In this document: in pieces, positions 1 through 5,847 of the stretch
How the letters are laid out: the number at the start of each line of letters is the position of its first letter
Position numbering within the stretch: position 1 is the stretch's first letter
Assembly (NCBI GenBank): GCA_964415185.1
Contig: CAYPZI010000084.1
Span: 1 to 12,650 of the forward strand
DNA: 12,650 nt
Direction of reading: 5' to 3'
DNA from: CAYVBJ01 sp964415185
GTDB lineage: Bacteria > Bacteroidota > Rhodothermia > Balneolales > Balneolaceae
The notes under the pieces: generated by a model
The model's input: the letters and a program-made list of their open reading frames with translations, nothing else
Databases searched by the model: none
Told to the model about the DNA's origin: nothing
Position numbers and translations under genes: made by a program

Positions 1-439
1 CTAAACCTAATTGTTTACAGATTCGTGACAGTTCTGTTTTATCTTTTTCAGAAATAGACGAAAATTCTTCCATAATACGCCCCAAATGCTCAGGGAATAC
101 TTTTTTAATCTGCTTGCGTCCTTTATCGGTAAGATAAATTTGTATGGATCTTCGGTCTTTAGGGTCTCTTTTACGAACAACGAGATTTGATTTTTCAAGA
201 TTGTCAATCACCATCGTTATGTTTCCACCGCTCTTTAATAATTTTTCGGCAAGAGACCTTTGATTTAATGAGCCGAGATGGTACAAAGCTTCAAGCACTC
301 CGAACTGGCTTGCTGTTAATCCCGCATCCGAGAGGTGCCGGTTCAGCTTGTTATTAATGGTTTCTGCTGCCCTTACAAACTTTATGTAGGCATCCAGTGT
401 CCTTTCTTCCTTGTCCGTTCCCTTAAAATGTGTTCCCAT
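1..439 (-). CDS. MarR-family winged-helix transcriptional regulator (3' end cut by window edge)
   Basis: The reading frame opens at an ATG on the minus strand at 439 and stays open for 146 codons to the left edge, so the C-terminus is missing. The protein shows the MarR layout: an N-terminal dimerisation helix (about 14-38), a Q-F-G-V-L-E-A-L segment (45-52), a helix-turn-helix with S-L-A-E-K-L-L and N-I-T-M-V-I-D-N-L-E (62-82), and a wing with the typical R-K-R-D-P-K-D-R-R and L-T-D-K-G residues (89-107). Family members are dimeric repressors that usually release DNA on binding a phenolic or oxidant ligand and often repress their own operon. The wing and recognition helix recall the MhqR-like branch, but the ligand cannot be read from the sequence. 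It lies downstream of tyrS on the same strand with 212 bases between, so it probably has its own promoter. An internal TTG at 207 is in frame and is not the start. Confidence 0.88.
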   Translation of the reverse strand, partial: MGTHFKGTDKEERTLDAYIKFVRAAETINNKLNRHLSDAGLTASQFGVLEALYHLGSLNQRSLAEKLLKSGGNITMVIDNLEKSNLVVRKRDPKDRRSIQIYLTDKGRKQIKKVFPEHLGRIMEEFSSISEKDKTELSRICKQLGL

Positions 440-465
440 CGAATTTTTATTAGATTTTTGATTTA

Positions 466-482
466 ATTATACCTATTTGGTA
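466..482 (-). promoter_or_regulatory. Candidate promoter box and overlapping operator of the MarR gene
   Basis: On the minus strand a TATAAT hexamer (466-471) sits about 27 bases before the regulator's ATG. It overlaps by two bases a small inverted repeat at 470-482, with arms TACC and GGTA around AAATA. An operator overlapping the promoter is the usual arrangement for autorepressed MarR genes. The arms are only four bases and no good -35 or -33 element is visible, so this is a suggestion only. Confidence 0.25.
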
Positions 483-628
483 CTTGATTATTATTACCGC
501 GGAATATAACCACTTTAATAATGCGTAATACGAAATCTTTTTGTTTCATAAAACGTTTACAAACACCAAAATTTTTTACTTATAAAATGCGAACGTTAAA
601 TTAAAAGTATGCTTTAATAAAAAGTTAA

Positions 629-646
629 ACATTTTTATAAATATGT
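629..646 (-). terminator. Weak AT-rich hairpin after tyrS
   Basis: Six bases past the tyrS stop an 18-base sequence can fold on itself with ACAT/ATGT and TTT/AAA pairs around one mismatch. On the minus strand it is followed by TTAACTTTTTATT. The stem has only one G-C pair and the T-run is interrupted. It may end the yqeY-cvpA-tyrS transcript, but it is far weaker than the terminator at 2958-2994. Confidence 0.25.
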
Positions 647-651
647 AAAAT

Positions 652-1869
652 TCATTTGGATTTTAAAACAGCAAATTTTCTTTTTCCTACTCTCAAGATC
701 TTGTGATCTTTATTCTTAAAACTAACCGCATAATTTACATCACTAACTTTTTCATCATCAATAGTGATGCCACCCTGTTTTATAAGCCGTTTTGTTTCTC
801 CGTTGCTCGATGTAAATCCGGTTTTATTTACTATATCAAGTATCCGAATATCTTCTCCTGATCTAAATTCAAATTCCGGAGCGTCATCCGGAACCTCTTT
901 ATTAACAATAGTTTGCTCAAAATACTCCTTTGCCGATTCTGCGGCAAAATCTCCATGATACATTCTGGTTACCGTTTTGGCAAGCAAGTGTTTTGTGTCA
1001 CGAGGATTTTCATCGGCAGCCTTTTTCAGATCCGGCAGCATTTTCACCGGCACATCTGTCACAAGCTCAAAGTAGGTGAAGATCAGGCCATCGGGTATAG
1101 AAAGTATTTTCCCGTACATTTCATTCGGGTCTTCATCAATTCCAATATAATTATCATACGATTTAGACATTTTTTGAGAGCCGTCGGTACCCGCCAAAAT
1201 GGGCATCATAAGACAGGCTTGTGGCAACTGCCCATCCTCTTTTTGCAAGTGGCGGCCAACAAGAAGGTTAAATTTTTGATCGGTTCCTCCAAGTTCAATG
1301 TCTGATTTCAAATAGACCGAATCTTGCCCCTGGGCTAACGGATAGAGAAACTCATGAAGCGAAATGGGTTCATTATTTTGATACCTTTGGGAAAAATCAT
1401 CTCTTTCAATTATCCGTGCAATTGTCAGCTTTGAAGCCAGGCGGATAACGTCCATAAAACTCATTTCACCCAGCCACTCAATATTATTTACAATTGTAAT
1501 TTTTTCAGTATCCAGGATTTTACCGGCCTGCTGAATATAGGTTTTTGCATTTTCTTTAATTTCTTCGGGTGTTAGAGGCGGGCGTGTTTTATTTTGACCT
1601 GTCGGATCTCCGATCATTGCCGTAAAGCCGCCGATAATTAATATGGCTTCGTGGCCTAAATCCTGGAATTGTCTCAATTTTCTCAATATCACGGAGTGGC
1701 CAAGGTGAAGGTCTGGCCTTGTGGGATCTACACCCAACTTCACTTTAAGCGGCTGATTTTCTTTTATCGATTTTCTAAGTTTATCTATAAGTTCATCTTC
1801 GGGTACAATTTCAACAGCACCTCTTTTAATTACTTCGAGTTGCTTCTCCAGCGGCAATAAATTTCTCAT
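652..1869 (-). CDS. tyrS: Tyrosine--tRNA ligase (TyrRS)
   Basis: Cytoplasmic class I aminoacyl-tRNA synthetase that joins tyrosine to tRNA(Tyr) using ATP. The 405-residue protein has the full family set: K-L-G-V-D-P-T-R-P-D (44-53) leading into the HIGH-type ATP motif H-L-G-H-S (55-59), the Rossmann segment G-G-F-T-A-M-I-G-D-P-T-G (80-91), the tyrosine-pocket stretch with G-G-T-D-Q (194-198), the K-M-S-K-S loop (233-237), and a C-terminal S4 RNA-binding domain (about 342-404). The H-L-G-H-S form and the sequence around G-D-P-T-G place it with the TyrZ-like bacterial TyrRS branch rather than the E. coli TyrS branch; this is from family knowledge, not an alignment. The ATG at 1869 lies three bases after the cvpA stop, so it is translated from the yqeY-cvpA transcript. 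No T-box or other leader control is visible. Confidence 0.96.
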   Translation of the reverse strand: MRNLLPLEKQLEVIKRGAVEIVPEDELIDKLRKSIKENQPLKVKLGVDPTRPDLHLGHSVILRKLRQFQDLGHEAILIIGGFTAMIGDPTGQNKTRPPLTPEEIKENAKTYIQQAGKILDTEKITIVNNIEWLGEMSFMDVIRLASKLTIARIIERDDFSQRYQNNEPISLHEFLYPLAQGQDSVYLKSDIELGGTDQKFNLLVGRHLQKEDGQLPQACLMMPILAGTDGSQKMSKSYDNYIGIDEDPNEMYGKILSIPDGLIFTYFELVTDVPVKMLPDLKKAADENPRDTKHLLAKTVTRMYHGDFAAESAKEYFEQTIVNKEVPDDAPEFEFRSGEDIRILDIVNKTGFTSSNGETKRLIKQGGITIDDEKVSDVNYAVSFKNKDHKILRVGKRKFAVLKSK

Positions 1870-1872
1870 AAT

Positions 1873-2430
1873 TTACTTTTCAAACAATGGTAATTCCTTA
1901 AGCGGATTATTTTCTTTTATATTTTTTTCGATGATTGTAATGAGGTCTTCAGCTCCCGGATAAACAGCAGATGCTATGTCATAGACAGCCGGGGCCAAAT
2001 AAATAATTTTAGGATAAACTGCGGACTCATTTCTTGTATTTTCAGGCGGCAGATTAAAAACAAGCAACAGCAATAGCATAGCACTAATTACAATTCCTGT
2101 TTTTAGTGCGCCGAACAGCATACCAAAAATTTGATTCACCATGTTAAGGCTAACAATTTCCATCATTTTATGCAGAATATTTGCCAAAAACCTTGTGAAT
2201 AAAACTGTTCCGAAAAAAAGTATCAGGCCTGCAATCACAGACAAATAATCACCGGGTGAAAATCCGACAAATTGCAGAATGGATTTCATATCATCCATTA
2301 AAACAAATGTTAGGAGAACAGCAAGAGTTACACCTATAATTCCAAATAATTCGCGAATCAGTCCGGTAGTAAATCCTTTATAAGCAAAATAACCCAACAA
2401 TATCAGCAGGATAATATCCAGATAATTCAT
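1873..2430 (-). CDS. CvpA-family inner-membrane protein
   Basis: The 185-residue protein begins N-Y-L-D-I-I-L-L-I-L-L-G-Y-F-A-Y-K-G-F-T-T-G-L-I-R-E, the typical CvpA opening: a membrane helix followed by a G-x-x-x-G-L-I-R-E loop. Four hydrophobic segments are visible at about 4-20, 28-45, 62-85 and 101-127, followed by a polar cytoplasmic-type tail of about 58 residues. CvpA was named for a requirement in colicin V production in E. coli. The family is widespread, its molecular role is unsettled, and links to envelope stress have been reported. There is no signal peptide apart from helix one. It sits 11 bases after yqeY and 3 bases before tyrS on the same strand, so it is the middle gene of a three-gene operon. 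The pairing with tyrS gives no clear functional clue. Confidence 0.85.
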   Translation of the reverse strand: MNYLDIILLILLGYFAYKGFTTGLIRELFGIIGVTLAVLLTFVLMDDMKSILQFVGFSPGDYLSVIAGLILFFGTVLFTRFLANILHKMMEIVSLNMVNQIFGMLFGALKTGIVISAMLLLLLVFNLPPENTRNESAVYPKIIYLAPAVYDIASAVYPGAEDLITIIEKNIKENNPLKELPLFEK

Positions 2431-2441
2431 TTTATTTCATA

Positions 2442-2897
2442 TTATGACAGTTCGTCTTTAACAATTCGACTGATTACCGATCCCTCAGCCTTTCCTTTCA
2501 GATCACTCATCAGGGCACCCATAACCTTTCCCATATCCTGCAAGTCAGAGGCCCCGATTTGGTCTATTTTCGCTTTCACTTTATCCCTTATTTCTTCCTC
2601 GTTCATCATTTCAGGAAGGTACGTTTCTATCAGTTTCAATTCTTTCTCTTCACTCTCCACCAAATCATCCCTTCCTCCGCTTTTAAACTGTTCAATGGAC
2701 TCCTTTCTCTGTTTTGCAGCTTTCATTAGTACTTCAACCGCTTGTTCATCAGATAATTTTGCCTCACCTCCTTTTCTTTCGCTTATCTCTTTCTCCATCA
2801 GTTTGGATTTCAAAGAGCGTAAAACTTGCAGTCTGAAAGAGTCCTGTTCTTTCATCGCCTTCTTCATGTCAGATATTATCCGATCCTTTATATCCAT
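2442..2897 (-). CDS. yqeY: GatB/YqeY-domain protein
   Basis: A 151-residue soluble protein covering the complete YqeY family: a charged helical N-terminus (M-D-I-K-D-R-I-I-S-D-M-K-K-A-M-K, then R-L-Q-V-L-R-S-L-K-S), a middle part with R-K-E-S-I-E-Q-F, then the L-P-E-M-M segment and the C-terminal D-M-G-K-V-M-G-A-L-M motif ending in the family helix. The fold resembles the C-terminal tRNA-binding domain of GatB in the tRNA amidotransferase. YqeY proteins are therefore suspected to act on tRNA or amidation, but no reaction is established. I chose the ATG at 2897; an in-frame GTG at 2906 would add three residues but gives a less typical N-terminus. It is the first gene of the yqeY-cvpA-tyrS operon, with a promoter candidate at 2930-2959. 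Confidence 0.9.
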   Translation of the reverse strand: MDIKDRIISDMKKAMKEQDSFRLQVLRSLKSKLMEKEISERKGGEAKLSDEQAVEVLMKAAKQRKESIEQFKSGGRDDLVESEEKELKLIETYLPEMMNEEEIRDKVKAKIDQIGASDLQDMGKVMGALMSDLKGKAEGSVISRIVKDELS

Positions 2898-2929
2898 TTT
2901 ATTCACCAGTTGTTTCTGTTTTTAGTGAT

Positions 2930-2959
2930 ATTATAGAGAATATGTTTAAAAATAATCAA
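2930..2959 (-). promoter_or_regulatory. Promoter candidate of the yqeY-cvpA-tyrS operon
   Basis: Minus strand: TTGATT (2954-2959), an 18-base spacer, then a perfect TATAAT (2930-2935). Transcription would start near 2923, leaving a leader of about 26 bases before the yqeY ATG at 2897. The upstream box lies inside the T-run of the preceding operon's terminator. The match is to the general sigma-70 pattern; the Bacteroidota TAnnTTTG box is not present here. Confidence 0.4.
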
Positions 2960-2994
2960 AAAAAAAGGTTACATCCTTATTCAGAATGTAACCT
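2958..2994 (-). terminator. Intrinsic terminator of the rpmB-rpmG-DUF4295 operon
   Basis: On the minus strand a perfect 9-bp stem (arms AGGTTACAT and ATGTAACCT, at 2986-2994 and 2966-2974) encloses an 11-base loop and runs directly into nine T residues (the A-run at 2958-2966 on the plus strand, whose last base is also the end of the stem). It starts 21 bases past the DUF4295 stop codon. This is the only textbook Rho-independent terminator in the window. Confidence 0.85.
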
Positions 2995-3015
2995 AAGTAT
3001 CTGTCAGATTCCTTA

Positions 3016-3186
3016 TCAATCTTTATTTTTTTGGATAAATTCTTTAACGTTATCCTGATCAACCATTGCTTCTTTATAGGAAAACTTTCCTCTGTGATTT
3101 TTGGTTGCGATTACAACCTTTGCCATTTTTCTGTGAGCTGCTCTTTTCAGCAGGGCTTCTTCGCCAAATGCCTGACTTTTTGCCAT
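3016..3186 (-). CDS. DUF4295-family small basic protein
   Basis: This 56-residue gene starts at an ATG (3184-3186) beginning M-A-K-S-Q-A-F-G-E-E and ends in K-N-K-D. The middle, K-M-A-K-V-V-I-A-T-K-N, and the end, F-S-Y-K-E-A-M-V-D-Q-D-N-V-K-E-F-I, match my memory of DUF4295: a lysine-rich start, a short beta-like stretch, then Y/F-K-E-x-M-V and an acidic helix. DUF4295 members are short, lysine-rich and found mainly in Bacteroidota, usually directly behind rpmB and rpmG as here. The function is unknown. Basic composition and constant linkage to L28 and L33 suggest a ribosome-associated role, which is inference. It lies 8 bases after rpmG and is followed by the operon terminator, so it is the last gene of the unit. 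Confidence 0.88.
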   Translation of the reverse strand: MAKSQAFGEEALLKRAAHRKMAKVVIATKNHRGKFSYKEAMVDQDNVKEFIQKNKD

Positions 3187-3194
3187 TGTTTTAC

Positions 3195-3359
3195 CTACTT
3201 AATTTCTTTGTGAACGGTATGTTTTCTGAGTACCGGGTTATATTTTTTTAGCTCGAGACGATCCGGGCTGTTTCGCCTGTTCTTCGTCGTTACGTATCTT
3301 GAACTGCCCGGTTTTTCAGTACACTCCAAAATTACTTGTATTCTGTTTCCTTTTGCCAT
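3195..3359 (-). CDS. rpmG: 50S ribosomal protein L33 (bL33)
   Basis: A 54-residue protein of the large ribosomal subunit. It reads M-A-K-G-N-R-I-Q-V-I-L-E-C-T-E, then R-Y-V-T-T-K-N-R-R-N, then P-D-R-L-E-L-K-K-Y-N-P-V-L-R-K-H-T-V-H-K-E, the standard bL33 sequence from end to end. Only one cysteine (C13) is present, so the two C-x-x-C pairs of the zinc-binding form are missing and this is a zinc-independent (C-minus) L33. The start is the ATG at 3357-3359, three bases after the rpmB stop. The next gene, DUF4295, begins 8 bases downstream. Confidence 0.96.
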   Translation of the reverse strand: MAKGNRIQVILECTEKPGSSRYVTTKNRRNSPDRLELKKYNPVLRKHTVHKEIK

Positions 3360-3362
3360 TTT

Positions 3363-3608
3363 TTATACGTCTTTAACCAAAGTTCCTTTTTGTCTGGCTT
3401 CTTTCAGAACGCTGGAAATGCCTTTCTTATTAATTGTTCTGAGAGTTTTAGCTGTTACTTTCAACGTAACCCACCGGTCTTCTTCAGGAAGATAAAATCT
3501 TCTTTTTTGCAGGTTTAAATGAAACCTGTGTTTGGTTTTATTGTTCGATTTCGAAGAACGATATCCGTTTAAAGGTCTTTTGCCGGTTATATCATCTCTG
3601 CGTGCCAT
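3363..3608 (-). CDS. rpmB: 50S ribosomal protein L28 (bL28)
   Basis: An 81-residue large-subunit ribosomal protein. It begins M-A-R-R-D-D-I-T-G-K-R-P, carries N-K-T-K-H-R-F and N-L-Q-K-R-R-F-Y-L-P-E-E-D-R-W-V-T-L-K-V (about 24-50), and ends with T-I-N-K-K-G-I-S-S-V-L-K-E-A-R. This is the bL28 pattern, with the R-F-Y-L-P-E-E-D-R-W stretch characteristic of Bacteroidota forms. The frame remains open 11 codons further upstream, but the ATG at 3608 gives the conserved N-terminus and leaves room for a promoter at 3639-3646. The usual cysteine near residue 5 (V-C-x-x-T-G-K) is aspartate here. First gene of the rpmB-rpmG-DUF4295 operon and divergent from gyrB. Confidence 0.96.
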   Translation of the reverse strand: MARRDDITGKRPLNGYRSSKSNNKTKHRFHLNLQKRRFYLPEEDRWVTLKVTAKTLRTINKKGISSVLKEARQKGTLVKDV

Positions 3609-3638
3609 ACTATTATTTTTGAAATTTATGAAAGAATC

Positions 3639-3646
3639 CAAAATTA
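3639..3646 (-). promoter_or_regulatory. Bacteroidota-type -7 box for the rpmB operon
   Basis: The minus strand reads TAATTTTG, a full match to the Bacteroidota -7 consensus TAnnTTTG. An ATTG lies 20 bases upstream as a partial -33 element (consensus TTTG about 19 bases away). Transcription would start near 3632, about 24 bases before the rpmB ATG. Confidence 0.5.
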
Positions 3647-3791
3647 ACGCTTAATCCAATTAAATTCAATTACAGTACAACAAAAAAATACAGATTCTTT
3701 ATTTTCGATAAATTTCTGCAGGTAAATAAATTCAGGCCAAACATCATTTAAGCGCACATCTCTTATTACCCCACCATAACCCCTTTCTCAT

Positions 3792-3822
3792 TTTGAATTT
3801 GAGGTTTTAAACGCTATTTTCA
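3792..3822 (+). promoter_or_regulatory. Promoter candidate for gyrB-gyrA
   Basis: Plus strand: TTTG (3792-3795), exactly 19 bases, then TATTTTCA (3815-3822). The spacing equals the Bacteroidota -33/-7 consensus. The -33 box is perfect and the -7 box matches TAnnTTTG at four of six fixed positions. The start would be near 3829, upstream of both possible gyrB start codons. Confidence 0.4.
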
Positions 3823-3864
3823 AGCATCAAAACGGCTATAAATTTATTGACTCAACCCCCGGTT

Positions 3865-5805
3865 ATGACAAAGAAAAAAGGTTCAGACTATAAAGCATCG
3901 AACATACAGGTTTTGGAGGGACTCGAAGCTGTACGGAAGCGCCCGGCAATGTATATTGGTGACACAGCTTCGCGCGGCCTTCATCACCTTATCAACGAAG
4001 TGGTTGATAATTCGATTGATGAAGCTCTTGCAGGATACTGTGATTTTATTAAAATCACAGTTCATGAAGATGGATCAATTACAATATTGGATAACGGGCG
4101 GGGCATCCCTGTTGATACACACTCTAAGCTCAACCTACCCGCAGTTGAAGTGGTACTGACTAAGCTTCATGCCGGAGGTAAATTTGATAAAGATACATAT
4201 AAGGTATCGGGAGGACTCCATGGTGTTGGAGTCAGTTGTGTAAATGCGCTCTCCAGTGAATTTAAAGCCGAGGTTCACCGTGACGGAAAGATCCATGTTA
4301 TGCAATTCGAATATGGAAAAACTGTAAAACCACTTCAGGTTATCGGCAATACCAAAGAGACTGGTACAGTAATAAGATTCAAACCGGATCCTGGAATATT
4401 TAATCAAACGACTGAATTTAAGTATGATATTATTGCAGAGAGAATGAGAGAACTCGCTTTTTTGAATCCTCAAATTACTATTGAACTTATTGATGAAAGA
4501 GAAGAGGATGAAGAGCTTGGCCATGAAAAATTTCATTACTCCGGCGGTGTAAAAGACTTTGTAAAATATCTTGATGAATCGAGAGAACCGGTCATGAATG
4601 AACCCATTTACATAGAAGGTGAAATTGACAATGTCCCTGTTGAACTGGCTATTCAGTATAACAGTACATTCACAGAAAATGTCCATTCTTATGTGAATAA
4701 TATAAATACAAAAGAGGGCGGCTCCCATATATCCGGATTCAGAAGGGCTTTAACACGCTCATTTAAAACCTATGCCGAGAAAAACAACATTATAAAATCA
4801 AACAGCAAAATCCAGGTGTCAGGAGATGATTTCAGGGAGGGAATGACAGCTGTACTCAGTGTTAAGGTTGCCGAACCTCAATTCGAAGGACAGACAAAAA
4901 CAAAACTGGGTAATTCCGAAGTACAAAGTGCCGTAGAGGTTATACTGTATGAAAAATTATCGGAGTACCTGGAGCGAAACCCTAAAATTGCCAAAAAGAT
5001 ACTGGAAAAAGTTGTATTGGCAGCCGAAGCCAGAGAGGCAGCCCGAAAAGCACGACAACTTATCCAGCGTAAAAGTGTAATGAGCGGCGGCGGATTACCC
5101 GGTAAACTTGCCGATTGTTCCATAAAAGACCCCGAGCATTCGGAGATTTACCTGGTTGAGGGCGATTCAGCCGGCGGTTCTGCAAAAATGGGCCGAAACA
5201 GAAGTTTCCAGGCTATTTTGCCCCTGAGAGGTAAAATTTTGAATGTTGAAAAAGCCAAGATCAACAAAATTCTTGAGAACAAGGAAATACAGGCAATGAT
5301 TACTGCTTTGGGCACCGGCGTGGGCCACGGCGATGAGGATTTTGAACTCGAAAAACTTCGATATCACAAAATTATTATAATGACAGATGCAGATGTGGAC
5401 GGTTCTCACATCAGAACGCTCTTACTCACTTTTTTTTACAGGTATATGCTGCCTCTAATTGAAGGCGGTTACATTTATATAGCCACACCGCCTCTCTACA
5501 GAATTACATCATCCCGGGGGCAAATTGATTACGCCTGGGATGAAGAAACCCGTGAAAAAATTGTGAAACAGTTTAAAAAAGAAAAGAAAAAATTTGATGT
5601 GTCGCGTTATAAAGGCCTTGGCGAAATGAATCCCAGTCAGCTTTGGGAAACCACTATGGATCCTGAGACCAGAACTCTTCAAAAGGTTACAATAGAGAGC
5701 GCAGCAGGCGCTGATAAGTTGTTTTCCACTCTCATGGGTGGCGATGTTGAACCGCGCCGGGAGTTTATCGAACGGAACGCAAAGTATGCAACTCTTGATA
5801 TCTGA
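3865..5805 (+). CDS. gyrB: DNA gyrase subunit B
   Basis: ATPase subunit of gyrase, which with GyrA introduces negative supercoils using ATP. The N-terminal GHKL ATPase shows E-V-V-D-N-S-I-D-E-A (45-54), D-N-G-R-G-I-P (76-82) and G-G-L-H-G-V-G-V-S (116-124). A transducer domain follows. The TOPRIM region has E-G-D-S-A-G-G-S-A starting at E432, and D-A-D-V-D-G at 508-513 with the metal-binding aspartates. The C-terminus carries R-Y-K-G-L-G-E-M-N and Q-L-W-E-T-T-M-D-P. At 646 residues it is the short GyrB form, lacking the roughly 170-residue insert of E. coli GyrB. Presence of GyrA downstream, and the typical Q-L-W-E-T-T, favour gyrase over ParE. I chose the ATG at 3865; an in-frame TTG at 3847 would add six residues. 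No Shine-Dalgarno sequence decides between them. GyrA follows after 42 bases. Confidence 0.97.
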   Translation: MTKKKGSDYKASNIQVLEGLEAVRKRPAMYIGDTASRGLHHLINEVVDNSIDEALAGYCDFIKITVHEDGSITILDNGRGIPVDTHSKLNLPAVEVVLTKLHAGGKFDKDTYKVSGGLHGVGVSCVNALSSEFKAEVHRDGKIHVMQFEYGKTVKPLQVIGNTKETGTVIRFKPDPGIFNQTTEFKYDIIAERMRELAFLNPQITIELIDEREEDEELGHEKFHYSGGVKDFVKYLDESREPVMNEPIYIEGEIDNVPVELAIQYNSTFTENVHSYVNNINTKEGGSHISGFRRALTRSFKTYAEKNNIIKSNSKIQVSGDDFREGMTAVLSVKVAEPQFEGQTKTKLGNSEVQSAVEVILYEKLSEYLERNPKIAKKILEKVVLAAEAREAARKARQLIQRKSVMSGGGLPGKLADCSIKDPEHSEIYLVEGDSAGGSAKMGRNRSFQAILPLRGKILNVEKAKINKILENKEIQAMITALGTGVGHGDEDFELEKLRYHKIIIMTDADVDGSHIRTLLLTFFYRYMLPLIEGGYIYIATPPLYRITSSRGQIDYAWDEETREKIVKQFKKEKKKFDVSRYKGLGEMNPSQLWETTMDPETRTLQKVTIESAAGADKLFSTLMGGDVEPRREFIERNAKYATLDI

Positions 5806-5847
5806 TATCACTCAAAATTAAATCTTACTTCTGAATAAAATTCATCT

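Noticed and set aside
536..565. TGTTT...AAACA inverted repeat in the marR-tyrS gap
   Set aside because: Short AT-rich arms with a long spacer in a very AT-rich region; expected by chance, and no regulator family site fits.
913..1305. 130-codon plus-strand frame inside tyrS
   Set aside because: Antisense to a complete TyrRS with all its motifs; no recognisable protein features.
3336..3518. 60-codon plus-strand frame across rpmB and rpmG
   Set aside because: Antisense to two clear ribosomal protein genes.
4135..4728. 197-codon open frame on the minus strand
   Set aside because: It lies wholly opposite the conserved GyrB frame; the translation is rich in I, F, C and S with no domain pattern, as expected of an antisense shadow.
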